Assembly (NCBI RefSeq): GCF_944324935.1
Contig: NZ_CALUYG010000026.1
Location: 1-38,988 of the forward strand
DNA from: an uncultured Desulfovibrio sp.
GTDB lineage: Bacteria; Desulfobacterota; Desulfovibrionia; Desulfovibrionales; Desulfovibrionaceae
Reading direction: 5' to 3'
DNA: 38,988 nt
Part shown: positions 1-9,462 of the stretch, piece after piece
How the letters are laid out: each line of letters opens with the position of its first letter
Numbering within the stretch: the first letter of the stretch is position 1
Notes under the pieces: model-generated
What the model was told of the DNA's origin: nothing
Databases searched by the model: none
Seen by the model: the letters and a program-made list of their open reading frames with translations, nothing else
Program-made: the position numbers and the translations under genes

Positions 1-1415
<1,415 letters not shown>

Positions 1416-1437
1416 TTATCAAAACGGCATTTTTGCT

Positions 1438-1466
1438 TTGACACGGGCGGGAAGAGGGTTTAAAAA
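1438..1466 (+). promoter_or_regulatory. Porin gene promoter
   Basis: TTGACA (1438-1443) is followed after 17 bases by TAAAAA (1461-1466), inside an A+T-rich patch that stands out from the G+C-rich surroundings. It would give the porin mRNA an untranslated leader of roughly 160 bases. Confidence 0.65.
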
Positions 1467-1508
1467 TTTAAACACGAGGAGCTGATAAGGGCTGCCGCTG
1501 GCGGCCCG

Positions 1509-1588
1509 CCGAAGTGGGGACTTCGGGTCGGCTCAGGGGTTGTTCGTCCGTCATCTGCAGCGGGCGAACGATATGGGCCCGAAAGGGC
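1509..1588 (+). promoter_or_regulatory. Structured 5' leader of the porin mRNA (three hairpins)
   Basis: Three successive hairpins lie between the porin promoter and its ribosome-binding site. Hairpin 1 has CCGAAGT (1509-1515) pairing with ACTTCGG (1520-1526) across a GGGG loop. Hairpin 2 has GTTCGTCCG (1542-1550) pairing with CGGGCGAAC (1561-1569), nine pairs with one G-U. Hairpin 3 has GCCC/GGGC closed by a GAAA tetraloop (1577-1588). They may stabilise an abundant mRNA or take part in RNA-level control. No known riboswitch class is recognised, and the function is inferred only from structure and position. Confidence 0.5.
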
Positions 1589-1636
1589 GGGCCGCAAGGC
1601 CATCATCGCAGAAACCAAAGTTAAGGAAGGAAGATC

Positions 1637-3217
1637 ATGAAGAAGCTTATGACTCTCGCTCTGGCCGCGGGCATGCTGTTCGGCGCCGCCACCGGCGCCA
1701 GCGCCATTGATTTCAAGGCCAAGGGCCAGTGGCTGTTCGGCTTTGCCGCCGCCAACACCAGCCTGACCTCCAAGGAAAACAACGCCCGGAGCGACAAGGA
1801 AGACGACTTCTCCGCCGTGCAGCGTATCCGCATGCAGTTGGATGCCGTGGCTTCCGAATCCCTGTCCGGTACGCTGTATTTTGAAATCGGCAACCAGTTC
1901 TGGGGTGACAACACCCACGGTGCTGGTGGCGGCGCCCTGGGCGCTGACGGCTCCAATGCCATCAAGATCAAGCGCGCCTACTTGGATTGGCTTGTGCCCA
2001 ACACCGACCTGAAGTTCCGCATGGGTCTTCAGGGCGTGACCCTGCCCAACAAGGCCGGCGGCTCCGCGGTGATGGATACCGACGTGGCCGGCGTGACCGC
2101 CTCCTACACCTTCAACGAAAACGTTGCCCTGACCGCTCTGTGGGCCCGTCCCTTCAACGACAACTACTCCCAGGTGAATGACCCCTTCACGGGCAATCGT
2201 GTTCAGAGCAAGTACAACTACGACAACTTCCTGGACAACATGGATCTGTTCGCCCTCATGCTCGATCTGAAGTTTGACGGCGTGCAGGTCACCCCGTGGG
2301 TCATGTACGGCATGGCTGGCCGCAACTCCTGGGATGCGGTCGATGGCGGTCTCTGGAACGATGGTAGCCCGGACAAGACCCTGAACGTGTACCCCACCAT
2401 GAGCCCGCTGGATCCCACCGGTCTCAATCGTGACAGCAACTTCAATCGCGGCAGCTATGTGTATGGCTCCATGTTCTGGGCTGGCCTGCCTGTGGCCATC
2501 ACCCTGTGGGATCCGCTGAATATCGAATTCGACATCAACTACGGCTATGTGGAAAGCCAGGGCCGTTATGATGCCGTCAAGAAGTACACCGCCGGCTGGG
2601 GCCGCACCGTGCGTGGCAACACCGAGCGTCAGGGCTGGCTGGCCAAGGCCCTGGTGGAATACAAGATGGATTGGGGTGTGCCCGGCATCTTCGGCTGGTA
2701 TGCCTCCGGTGACGACGGCAGCATCAAGAACGGTTCCGAACGTATGCCCTCCGTCGCTCCCATGGGCAACTTCACCTCCTTCATGGGTGACGGCAACCTG
2801 GGCTGGTGGCTCAACGACTACAACACCAGCTATGCCGGCACCTGGGGCATCGGCCTCCAGATCCGCGACATGAGCTTCATGGAAGACCTGAAGCACACCT
2901 TCCGCGTGGCTTACTGGGGCGGCACCAACAGCCCGTCCATGGTCAAGTACATGGATAGCGCCTACGCTTGGAACTACGGCGCTGGCATCGAAGGTCCTTA
3001 CCTGACCACCAACGACGGTCTGCTGGAATTCAACCTGGTGAACACCTACCAGATCTACGAAAACCTGCAGCTCAACCTCGAACTGGGCTACGTGGTCAAC
3101 ATGATCGACCGCGACACTTGGAAGCACTCCGGCTTCAACTATGCTGGCGGCTACGGCAGCCAGTACTCCAAGCAGGATATGTGGAAGGCCCAGCTGGTCT
3201 TCGCCTACTCCTTCTAA
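1637..3217 (+). CDS. Outer-membrane homotrimeric porin, Desulfovibrio type
   Basis: A major outer-membrane channel protein of 526 residues. A signal peptide (MKKLMTLALAAGMLFGAATG, cleavage probably after ASA near residue 23) is followed by a beta-barrel sequence rich in alternating aromatic, Gly, Asn and Asp residues. It ends in AQLVFAYSF, whose terminal Phe fits BAM recognition. A strong AAGGAAGG ribosome-binding site precedes the ATG. The gene is monocistronic, with its own promoter, structured leader and a 10-bp-stem terminator. Codon use is noticeably more restricted than in neighbouring genes (GGC, AAC, CTG, TTC dominate), consistent with high expression. The family is one I associate with Desulfovibrio; which solutes pass is not known from sequence. 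Confidence 0.88.
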   Translation: MKKLMTLALAAGMLFGAATGASAIDFKAKGQWLFGFAAANTSLTSKENNARSDKEDDFSAVQRIRMQLDAVASESLSGTLYFEIGNQFWGDNTHGAGGGALGADGSNAIKIKRAYLDWLVPNTDLKFRMGLQGVTLPNKAGGSAVMDTDVAGVTASYTFNENVALTALWARPFNDNYSQVNDPFTGNRVQSKYNYDNFLDNMDLFALMLDLKFDGVQVTPWVMYGMAGRNSWDAVDGGLWNDGSPDKTLNVYPTMSPLDPTGLNRDSNFNRGSYVYGSMFWAGLPVAITLWDPLNIEFDINYGYVESQGRYDAVKKYTAGWGRTVRGNTERQGWLAKALVEYKMDWGVPGIFGWYASGDDGSIKNGSERMPSVAPMGNFTSFMGDGNLGWWLNDYNTSYAGTWGIGLQIRDMSFMEDLKHTFRVAYWGGTNSPSMVKYMDSAYAWNYGAGIEGPYLTTNDGLLEFNLVNTYQIYENLQLNLELGYVVNMIDRDTWKHSGFNYAGGYGSQYSKQDMWKAQLVFAYSF

Positions 3218-3247
3218 GAGCGCATCTGCCTAGTGTCTGGGCAGTCC

Positions 3248-3285
3248 GGGGAGGGTCCTTGCGACCCTCCCCTTTGCGTATTTTC
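3248..3285 (+). terminator. Rho-independent terminator of the porin gene
   Basis: GGGGAGGGTC (3248-3257) and GACCCTCCCC (3263-3272) form a perfect 10-bp stem with a 5-base loop. A T-rich stretch follows at 3273-3285. It begins about 30 bases after the porin stop codon. Confidence 0.88.
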
Positions 3286-3346
3286 ACGCGGTTGCCGACC
3301 GGCGCGATTCACGTTCCCGCCAATGGCGGAGAGCCCGGCTTGCGGC

Positions 3347-3375
3347 TTGACCAACGGCGGCAAACAGTCTAAGAA
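3347..3375 (+). promoter_or_regulatory. Possible ffh promoter (weak)
   Basis: TTGACC (3347-3352), 17 bases, then TAAGAA (3370-3375). The -10 match is only 3/6. A second TTGACA at 3407-3412 lacks a convincing -10. A promoter somewhere in 3286-3440 is expected because the porin terminator isolates ffh from upstream transcription. Confidence 0.25.
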
Positions 3376-3450
3376 CGAAAGTTCCGTGACTGCCGCCCGC
3401 TCCGCTTTGACAGCGGCGTCGTGTACCTTCTCCCTCTGTCAGAGGTGGCC

Positions 3451-4983
3451 ATGTTCGAGAGCCTTTCCGACCGTCTTTCTTCCGCTTTTCGCAACCTGCG
3501 GGGGCAATCGCGCCTGACCGAAGAAAACATCCAGGCGGGCCTGCGCGAGGTCCGGCTCGCCCTGCTGGAAGCGGACGTCAATTTCAAGGTCGTCAAGGAC
3601 TTTGTGGAAAGCGTGCGCGCCAAATGTCTCGGTCAGGAAGTTCTCAAGGGCGTGAGTCCGGCGCAGCAGGTCGTCAAGGTGGTTCATGACGAGCTCGTGA
3701 ACCTGCTGGGCGGCGAAACGGCCCAGCTCGATCTTCAGGGCCGGGAACCCGCGGTCATCATGCTGGTGGGCCTGCAAGGCTCGGGCAAGACGACCTCGGC
3801 GGGCAAGCTGGCCAACCTGCTGCGCAAGCGGAAAATGCGGCCTTACCTCGTTCCGGCCGACGTGTACCGCCCCGCGGCCATCGACCAGCTTACCGTGCTG
3901 GCCCGTCAGCTTGACATGCCATGCTATCCTTCCACCGTGGACATGAATCCCGTGGACATCGCCCGGGCGGCGCTGGAAGAGGCACGGGCGCGGCAGGCGT
4001 CGGTCGTCCTGCTGGATACGGCGGGCCGTCTGCATGTGGACGAGCCCCTCATGGCGGAGCTGGGCGCCATCAAGGCCGCCGTGCAGCCGCGGGAGATCCT
4101 TTTCGTGGCCGACGCCATGACCGGTCAGGATGCGGTCACCGTGGCCGAGGCCTTCAATGAGCGGCTCGGCATCACCGGCGTGGTGCTCACCAAGATGGAC
4201 GGCGATGCCCGTGGCGGCGCGGCCCTTTCCATCAAGTCCGTCACCGGCGCGCCCGTGAAATTCGTCGGTATGGGCGAAAAGCTGTCGGAGATGGAAGTTT
4301 TCCACCCCGATCGCATCGCCGGGCGTATCCTCGGCATGGGCGACGTGCTGACGCTCGTCGAGCGCGCTCAGGAAACCATCAACGCCGAAGAAGCCGAGGC
4401 CCTTGCCCAGAAGATGCGCAAGGCCAGCTTTGACCTTGAAGATTTCCGTACCCAGATGCGGCGGATGAAAAAGCTCGGCTCACTGGACAGCATCCTCAAG
4501 CTGATCCCCGGCCTGGGCGGGCTGCGCGAAAAGCTGGCGGAAATGAACGGGGCCGTTCCTGAAAAGGAGATGGCCCGCACGGAAGCCATCATCAATTCCA
4601 TGACCATGGCCGAACGCCGTAACCCCGATATCCTCAACGGCAGCCGCCGCGCGCGTATTGCCAAAGGGGCCGGGGTAAGCGTACAGCAGGTCAACCAGCT
4701 CGTGCGGCAGTTCGAGCAGATGCGCCAGATGATGAAAGGCATGCTGGGCGGCGGCAAACCCAAGGGGCCTGCCATGCCCAAATTGCCGCGCGGCATGCGC
4801 CTGCCCGCCGGCATGGGGGGCATGGCGCAGGGCATGGGCATGCCCGGCATGGCGCCCGGCGTCGGCATGCCCGGCATGCCGGGGATGGGGCTGCCGCCCA
4901 TGCCCGGCGGCGGGGCCGGCAAGAGCGCTGCCGCCAAAAAGCGCAAGAAGCGCGAGCGCCCGGCCAGGCGCAAGAAAAAATGA
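3451..4983 (+). CDS. ffh: Signal recognition particle protein Ffh
   Basis: Ffh is the SRP54-type GTPase. It binds 4.5S RNA and nascent hydrophobic signal sequences and hands ribosomes to FtsY at the membrane. The protein is 510 residues. The N domain starts MFESLSDRLSSAFRNLRGQ; the G domain carries the P-loop GLQGSGKTTSAGKLA, DTAGRLHVD and TKMDGDARGG; the M domain holds the RRMKKLGSLDSILKLIPG and SMTMAERRNP segments. The tail (about residues 435-495) is unusually rich in Gly-Met-Pro repeats before a basic end. The ATG at 3451 is chosen over an upstream in-frame ATG at 3421 because it has an AGAGGTGG ribosome-binding site and matches the family start. It heads the ffh-rpsP-khpA-rimM block. Confidence 0.96.
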   Translation: MFESLSDRLSSAFRNLRGQSRLTEENIQAGLREVRLALLEADVNFKVVKDFVESVRAKCLGQEVLKGVSPAQQVVKVVHDELVNLLGGETAQLDLQGREPAVIMLVGLQGSGKTTSAGKLANLLRKRKMRPYLVPADVYRPAAIDQLTVLARQLDMPCYPSTVDMNPVDIARAALEEARARQASVVLLDTAGRLHVDEPLMAELGAIKAAVQPREILFVADAMTGQDAVTVAEAFNERLGITGVVLTKMDGDARGGAALSIKSVTGAPVKFVGMGEKLSEMEVFHPDRIAGRILGMGDVLTLVERAQETINAEEAEALAQKMRKASFDLEDFRTQMRRMKKLGSLDSILKLIPGLGGLREKLAEMNGAVPEKEMARTEAIINSMTMAERRNPDILNGSRRARIAKGAGVSVQQVNQLVRQFEQMRQMMKGMLGGGKPKGPAMPKLPRGMRLPAGMGGMAQGMGMPGMAPGVGMPGMPGMGLPPMPGGGAGKSAAAKKRKKRERPARRKKK

Positions 4984-4998
4984 CAGACGCCCGTCTGT
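4983..4998 (+). terminator. Short hairpin at the ffh stop codon
   Basis: ACAGAC (4983-4988) pairs with GTCTGT (4993-4998) around GCCC, followed by TTTCGG. The stem is only 6 bp with a short T run, so it is at most a weak attenuator between ffh and rpsP. Confidence 0.3.
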
Positions 4999-5087
4999 TT
5001 CGGTATTGTCCGGCGGGAGCGGCCCGGCTTGCTCTTTTGCCCACCTCACGTTACAAGAAAATTATCATAACCAAGGGAGTTTGACTC

Positions 5088-5327
5088 ATGGCCGTTAAGC
5101 TGAAATTGACCCGCATGGGCAGCAAGAAGCATCCGTTCTACCGCGTGGTGGCCGCCAACGACGAGACCCGTCGTGACGGTCGTCCGCTGGATTTTCTGGG
5201 CTACTACAACCCCATGACCTCGCCCGCCGAAGTGAAATTCGACGTCGAAAAGGTCAGGGAATGGCTCGGGCGCGGTGCGGAACCTACCGACACCGTGCGT
5301 GCGCTCATCAAGAAGCACATGGGGTAA
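5088..5327 (+). CDS. rpsP: 30S ribosomal protein S16
   Basis: A 79-residue small-subunit ribosomal protein that binds 16S rRNA during early 30S assembly. [20 protein letters not shown] and the [13 protein letters not shown] motif are diagnostic, and the length is normal for bacteria. An AAGGGAG ribosome-binding site lies about 10 bases before the ATG. It is followed 34 bases later by khpA, in the conserved order rpsP-khpA-rimM. Confidence 0.97.
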   Translation: MAVKLKLTRMGSKKHPFYRVVAANDETRRDGRPLDFLGYYNPMTSPAEVKFDVEKVREWLGRGAEPTDTVRALIKKHMG

Positions 5328-5361
5328 TTCCGTGCCTTCTTCCGGCGCGGGGGAGGTTCGT

Positions 5362-5592
5362 ATGAAGGAACTTATTCTCTACATCGCCAAATCGCTGGTG
5401 GATAAGCCCGACGAGGTCCACGTCAGCGAAATTGACGGCGAACAGACCACAGTGCTGGAACTCAAGGTCGCCAAGGAAGATATCGGCAAGGTCATCGGCA
5501 AGCAGGGACGCACGGCCCGGGCCATGCGTACCCTGCTCAGCGCCGCTTCGACCAAGTGCGGCAAGCGTACCGTGCTGGAGATTCTGGAGTAA
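5362..5592 (+). CDS. khpA: KH-domain RNA-binding protein KhpA
   Basis: A 76-residue single-KH-domain protein of the KhpA/YlqC family. It binds RNA and in other bacteria partners KhpB in post-transcriptional control of envelope growth. The KH signature [16 protein letters not shown] (GxxG loop GKQG) is intact. The ATG at 5362 has a GGGAGG ribosome-binding site and matches the family length; a longer in-frame reading from 5275 overlaps rpsP and is rejected. It lies 7 bases before rimM. Its position between rpsP and rimM is conserved widely in bacteria. Confidence 0.93.
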   Translation: MKELILYIAKSLVDKPDEVHVSEIDGEQTTVLELKVAKEDIGKVIGKQGRTARAMRTLLSAASTKCGKRTVLEILE

Positions 5593-5599
5593 CCGGCTC

Positions 5600-6139
5600 A
5601 TGCCGCAATGGATCCACCTGGGTACACTGCTGCGCCCGCATGGCATCAAAGGGGAGATCTGCATGGAATGGTATGCGGACTCCCCGGCCTTGTTTGACGC
5701 CCCGCTGCGCCTGCAAGTGGGGCAACGCCCCCCCTGTCCCGTGCGTATCGTCAGCCACCGGCAGCACAAGGGCCGTCCACTCGTGCAGCTGGAGGGCATT
5801 GCCGACCGGACCGCCGCCGAGGCCCTGCGCGGCGCGCGCCTGCTCATCCATCACGACGATCTGCCTGAGCCTGACGAAGACGAGATCTATGTGGAAGATC
5901 TGCTGGGCTGCGCTGTCCTCCTTGCGGACGGCAGCCGTCTGGGGCGGCTCGACCATGTGGAATATCCCGCGCCGGACAAGGAGATCTGGAGCATCCGCAC
6001 TGACGACGGCAAGGAGGTTCTCTTTCCCGCCGAAGCCTGCTTCATCGAGGGCTTTGACCTCAGCGACCCGGATGCGCCCACAGTGACCATCGCCCCGCCC
6101 CCCGGCCTGCTCGACATCTATCTGCACGATCCCGCCTGA
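5600..6139 (+). CDS. rimM: 16S rRNA processing protein RimM
   Basis: An assembly factor of 179 residues that binds S19 and the 3' head domain of pre-30S particles. The N-terminal RimM barrel begins WIHLGTLLRPHGIKGEICME, and the C-terminal PRC-barrel part contains EIYVEDLLGCAVLLADG and ends PPPGLLDIYLHDPA, typical of the family. The ATG at 5600 is 7 bases after the khpA stop, implying coupled expression. In most bacteria trmD and rplS follow directly. Here they are about 14 kb away on the other strand, and rimM ends at a hairpin and a gene-poor stretch. Confidence 0.95.
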   Translation: MPQWIHLGTLLRPHGIKGEICMEWYADSPALFDAPLRLQVGQRPPCPVRIVSHRQHKGRPLVQLEGIADRTAAEALRGARLLIHHDDLPEPDEDEIYVEDLLGCAVLLADGSRLGRLDHVEYPAPDKEIWSIRTDDGKEVLFPAEACFIEGFDLSDPDAPTVTIAPPPGLLDIYLHDPA

Positions 6140-6140
6140 A

Positions 6141-6162
6141 ACGCCCCGTCCCTGCGGGGCGT
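6141..6162 (+). terminator. Hairpin after rimM
   Basis: ACGCCCCG (6141-6148) pairs with CGGGGCGT (6155-6162) around a 6-base loop immediately after the rimM stop codon. There is no T tract, so termination may be inefficient or Rho-assisted. Confidence 0.5.
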
Positions 6163-6700
6163 CACCGTCAGAACCGGGGAAGGAGCCGTTGATGTGCTCC
6201 TCTTGCCGTTCCGCCTTCCTTGCAGATCCGCCTTTACCCAGCAACGCGACGCCTGTCGCCTCCGCCACCCCTCATGCCTGTTCCCCGGCCGCCCGGAAAA
6301 CGGAATGCCCTGCGGAGCAAGCGTGCCGGCAAAACAGCATACGGCATGCCAGACCGTGCGGTCGCCGTGCGCGGACTTCTCATCCTGCCAAAGCATGCCG
6401 CCCCCCTTGCGCGGAAAATTGCCGGGCCCTGTGGACGCTATTGGTTGCCTGCTGGGGACAACGGGCTTTCATCCCCCGCCAGAAAACGTACTGCCTCCTG
6501 AGCAGGGCATCCTTCGGCGCAACGCTTCCGCTGATACGGACCCGGCAAAAATTTCACATACCGACGCGGTGTGGTGTGCGCTCCGTCTCCCGGTGCGGGA
6601 AAAAGACGGATGCGCCACAATGAAAAGCGCGGCAGGGTCGCGGCCGGGGCTTTTCTCGGGTACAACTGCATGCTAGGGTCAATAAAAAGAGGATGCCGCC
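6163..6700. other. Gene-free region between rimM and mutM
   Basis: About 540 bases with no credible gene. Open frames of 90-160 codons exist in several phases, but their translations are Cys/Arg/Pro-rich, lack ribosome-binding sites and show no family motif. No tRNA or riboswitch is seen. A 7-bp inverted repeat lies at its right end. This is where trmD would be expected, so it is a candidate rearrangement scar or a decayed gene. Confidence 0.5.
6622..6655. repeat. Inverted repeat upstream of mutM
   Basis: GAAAAGC (6622-6628) and GCTTTTC (6649-6655) form a perfect 7-bp inverted repeat with a 20-base spacer, 46 bases before the mutM ATG. It could be an operator-like site or the remains of a terminator. 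Confidence 0.4.
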
Positions 6701-7564
6701 ATGCCCGAGCTGCCCGAAGTGGAAACCGTTGTCCGTACCTTGCGGCCGCAGGTGCTCAATGCCCGCATCATGGGAGTGGAGCTGCTGCGTCCATCCATCG
6801 TCCTGCCGGAGAGCCTGCCGCTGGATTCGCTGTGCGGCTGCCGCATCAGTGCCGTGGACCGGCGGGGAAAACTCGTCCTGCTGCGTATGCTGGCCGAAGG
6901 CAGCCGGGAAGGAGAGGGGCGGAAGCCGGACTATCTTGTGGTGCATCTGCGCATGACCGGGCGGCTCATGCCGCATCCGGCCGACACGCCGCCGCATGCG
7001 CACACGCGCTGCCTGTTTCATCTGGAGGGGCCGCGGGGAGCATCCGTGCTGTTCTTTGATGACGTGCGGGCCTTTGGCGTGCTTTTTGCGGCCACGGAGG
7101 CCCTGCTGGAAGGCTGGACCTTCTGGCGGGAGCTGGGGCCCGAACCGCTGGCCGTGCCGCCGGATGCGCTGGCGCGGCAACTGGCTCCCCGTTTCGCCGG
7201 GCGGCGCGGGGCCGTGAAGTCCCTGCTGCTGGATCAGAGCGTGCTGGCAGGCATCGGCAACATTTATGCGGATGAAGCCCTGTTCCGGGCCGGCATCGAC
7301 CCGCGCCGGGCGGCAAATACACTGGATGCACCGGCGCTGCTGCGGCTTTGTCGGGCATTACAGGAAGTGCTGCGCCTGTCCATCGCCCAGTGCGGCAGCT
7401 CCATCCGCGATTACCGGGACGCCAACGGCAACGTGGGCGCGTTCCAGAACAGTTTTGCCGTGTATGGCCGTGGGGATGAGCCCTGCCGGATCTGCGGCAG
7501 GCCGCTGGAAAAGGCGCGCATCGCCGGACGGGCCACGGTGTTTTGTCCGCACTGCCAGCAGTAG
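6701..7564 (+). CDS. mutM: Formamidopyrimidine-DNA glycosylase (Fpg)
   Basis: A bifunctional glycosylase/AP lyase that removes 8-oxoguanine and other oxidised purines in base-excision repair. The 287-residue protein begins MPELPEVETVVRTL, so Pro2 and Glu3, the catalytic pair, are in place. The Lys of RRGKLVLL near residue 57, the H2TH region (LLLDQSVLAGIGNIYADEALF) split around residues 175-195, and the C-terminal zinc finger CRICGRPL...CPHC are all present. An AGAGGA ribosome-binding site precedes the ATG. It stands alone on the plus strand between an empty region and a convergent operon. A sulfate reducer exposed to oxygen would need such repair. Confidence 0.96.
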   Translation: MPELPEVETVVRTLRPQVLNARIMGVELLRPSIVLPESLPLDSLCGCRISAVDRRGKLVLLRMLAEGSREGEGRKPDYLVVHLRMTGRLMPHPADTPPHAHTRCLFHLEGPRGASVLFFDDVRAFGVLFAATEALLEGWTFWRELGPEPLAVPPDALARQLAPRFAGRRGAVKSLLLDQSVLAGIGNIYADEALFRAGIDPRRAANTLDAPALLRLCRALQEVLRLSIAQCGSSIRDYRDANGNVGAFQNSFAVYGRGDEPCRICGRPLEKARIAGRATVFCPHCQQ

Positions 7565-7568
7565 GGCA

Positions 7569-7591
7569 TTTCACCTTTTTCAAAAGTGAAA
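7569..7591 (+). terminator. Hairpin after mutM
   Basis: TTTCAC (7569-7574) pairs with GTGAAA (7586-7591) across an 11-base loop CTTTTTCAAAA, starting 4 bases after the mutM stop. A second inverted repeat follows, GAGCGGA (7599-7605) with TCCGCTC (7623-7629). The core CCTTTTTCAAA recurs at 10775-10785. Confidence 0.45.
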
Positions 7592-7654
7592 CGCTTTAGA
7601 GCGGATCCGCAGGGGAATCGTGTCCGCTCTCCCTGCTGATGCTGCCCTCACACT

Positions 7655-7678
7655 ACGGAAAAAGCGTGGTTTTTCCGT
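7655..7678. terminator. Bidirectional terminator between convergent mutM and cstA
   Basis: ACGGAAAAA (7655-7663) and TTTTTCCGT (7670-7678) form a perfect 9-bp stem with a 6-base loop. Flanking ACAC/GTGT extends the pairing past a one-base bulge. The A/T runs inside the arms suit termination in both directions, as expected between convergent genes. A further small hairpin GTCGC-TCTC-GCGAC lies at 7696-7709. Confidence 0.7.
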
Positions 7679-7746
7679 GTGTTCGGTTGCGGGTGGTCGC
7701 TCTCGCGACGACCAGAGCAATTCCACATCTTCAATGGGGGATTGCG

Positions 7747-9462
7747 CTAATCACGGGCACGGACGGCCCGTCGTCCGTGTCGTCCGCGCAGGGCCTGCCA
7801 GCCTTCCCAGACCAGCACCAGGGAGAGCAGGAGCAGCAGGACGGCGATGGCGACTTGCATGCCGGCCACAAAACCGCCCGTGCCGGCCAGCAGCCTGCCG
7901 CCCTGTTCCCGGATGGTCAGCAGCAGCGAGGTCAGCGTCACCAGCAGCATGAAGGTCATGGGCAGGAGGAACATGCCGTTGCGCCGGGCGAGGTCCTGCA
8001 GCCAGCAGGCCACGGCCAGCAGGGCCAGCGCGGCCAGCAGCTGATTGGCCGCACCGAAAAGGGGCCAGATCTTGGCGTAGCCGCCGAAGCCGAGGCTCAT
8101 GCCCAGCACCACGGTGATAAGCGTGGCCACATATTTGTTGGTGAGCACGGCGCGCCAGCCGCGTACGTCCTTGCTGCTCTGTCCCGGAGCGAGCCAGAGT
8201 TCCTGGAACATGTAGCGCCCCAGCCGGGTGGCCGTATCCAGCGAGGTCATGCAGAAGGTGGACACCGCAAGGATGATCAGACCGTAGGTGGTGCGCCGGG
8301 CTTCGGCGCTGTCCAGTCCGACGCTGTCCAGCATCTGCGAAAGACCGTCGGCCAGCACCTGGGTAGGCGTCTGGCTGGTGAAGCTGTTGCCGTTCTGGGT
8401 GAAGATGTAGCCCACGGCGATGAGCGAGGCGATGCCCAGCGCGCTTTCGATGAGCATGGAGCCGAAACCCACCGGCAGGGCGTCGCGTTCGTTGTCCAGC
8501 TGTTTGGAGGTCGTGCCGGAGGCCACCAGCGAGTGGAAGCCGGAGATGGCGCCGCAGGCCACGGTCACGAAGAGCGCGGGAAAGAGGTATTGCCCGTTGA
8601 CCACAAAGCCCGTGAAGGCGGGGAGTTCGATGACCGGGCTGGCGGCCACGATGCCGACGACGGCCGCCAGCATCATGGCGTAGAGCAGGAAGGAGCAGAG
8701 ATAGTCCCGCGGCTGGAGCAGTATCCAGACCGGCGCCACCGAGGCCAGCAGGATGTAGATGCCGATGAGGATCATCCAGTCGTCGTAGCGCAGGTAGAGG
8801 GGGAAGCGCAGGCCAAGGGCGATGACGGCCACGATGCCGATGATGCCCAGCGCGGTGGCCCGGCCCAGCGGCATTTCCCAGCGGTAGACCAGCAGGCCGA
8901 AGAGCACGGCCAGCACCATGAAGAGCAGGGAGATGGTCGCCGTGGCGCCGTTGACCTCGTTGTGGACGATGACGCCCCTGCTGTCCGGGGTGAAGCCGTT
9001 GAAGGTCCCGGCCACGATGGAAGCAAAGGCCCCCACCACGAGGATGAGCGTCAGAAAGGAGAAGATGACGAACAGACGCTTGGCGCGCAGGCCGATGCTG
9101 CCGGCGATGACCTCGCCGATGGAGCGGCCCTTGTTGCGCAGCGAGGCGAAGAGCGCGCCGAAATCATGCACCGCGCCGAAGAAGATGCCGCCGATGACCA
9201 CCCAGAGGAAGCAGGGCAGCCAGCCGAAGATCGCCGCCTGGATGGGGCCGTTGATAGGCCCGGCCCCGGCGATGGAGGAAAAATGGTGGCCCAGCACCAC
9301 CGGCGCTTTGGACGGCACATAGTCGATGCCGTCGCGCAGCTCGTGGGCCGGCGTGCGCCGGGAGGGGTCGATGCCCCAGACCCGTGCCAGCCATTTCCCG
9401 TACAGGAAATAGCCGGCCGCCAGCAGGGCAAGGCCGCCGATGAGCAGGTAGAGTGCGTTCAC
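7747..9462 (-). CDS. cstA: CstA-family carbon-starvation transporter (peptide/pyruvate type)
   Basis: An integral inner-membrane protein of 571 residues with many hydrophobic segments, in the CstA/BtsT family. Members import pyruvate or small peptides, often when carbon is limiting. Family signatures include the N-terminal GKWLARVWGIDPSRRTPA, then VLGHHFSSIAGAGPINGP, and AVHDFGALFASLRNKGRSI. The start is a GTG at 9462, with GGCGGAG upstream; it overlaps the preceding gene's TGA as GTGA, which implies translational coupling. The usual small partner YbdD/YjiX (about 65 residues) is absent; a 197-residue unknown protein sits in its place. The protein is shorter than E. coli CstA (about 700 residues). 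Substrate is not determinable here. Confidence 0.92.
   Translation of the reverse strand: MNALYLLIGGLALLAAGYFLYGKWLARVWGIDPSRRTPAHELRDGIDYVPSKAPVVLGHHFSSIAGAGPINGPIQAAIFGWLPCFLWVVIGGIFFGAVHDFGALFASLRNKGRSIGEVIAGSIGLRAKRLFVIFSFLTLILVVGAFASIVAGTFNGFTPDSRGVIVHNEVNGATATISLLFMVLAVLFGLLVYRWEMPLGRATALGIIGIVAVIALGLRFPLYLRYDDWMILIGIYILLASVAPVWILLQPRDYLCSFLLYAMMLAAVVGIVAASPVIELPAFTGFVVNGQYLFPALFVTVACGAISGFHSLVASGTTSKQLDNERDALPVGFGSMLIESALGIASLIAVGYIFTQNGNSFTSQTPTQVLADGLSQMLDSVGLDSAEARRTTYGLIILAVSTFCMTSLDTATRLGRYMFQELWLAPGQSSKDVRGWRAVLTNKYVATLITVVLGMSLGFGGYAKIWPLFGAANQLLAALALLAVACWLQDLARRNGMFLLPMTFMLLVTLTSLLLTIREQGGRLLAGTGGFVAGMQVAIAVLLLLLSLVLVWEGWQALRGRHGRRAVRARD

Noticed and set aside
1509-1588. Known riboswitch in the porin leader
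   Set aside because: The hairpins do not match the conserved cores of riboswitch classes I can recognise; kept only as an unclassified structured leader.
1460-3127. Minus-strand frame of 555 codons opposite the porin gene
   Set aside because: Antisense shadow of a well-supported gene with signal peptide, ribosome-binding site, promoter and terminator.
6194-6676. 160-codon frame in the rimM-mutM gap
   Set aside because: Cys/Pro/Arg-rich translation, no ribosome-binding site, no recognisable fold or motif.
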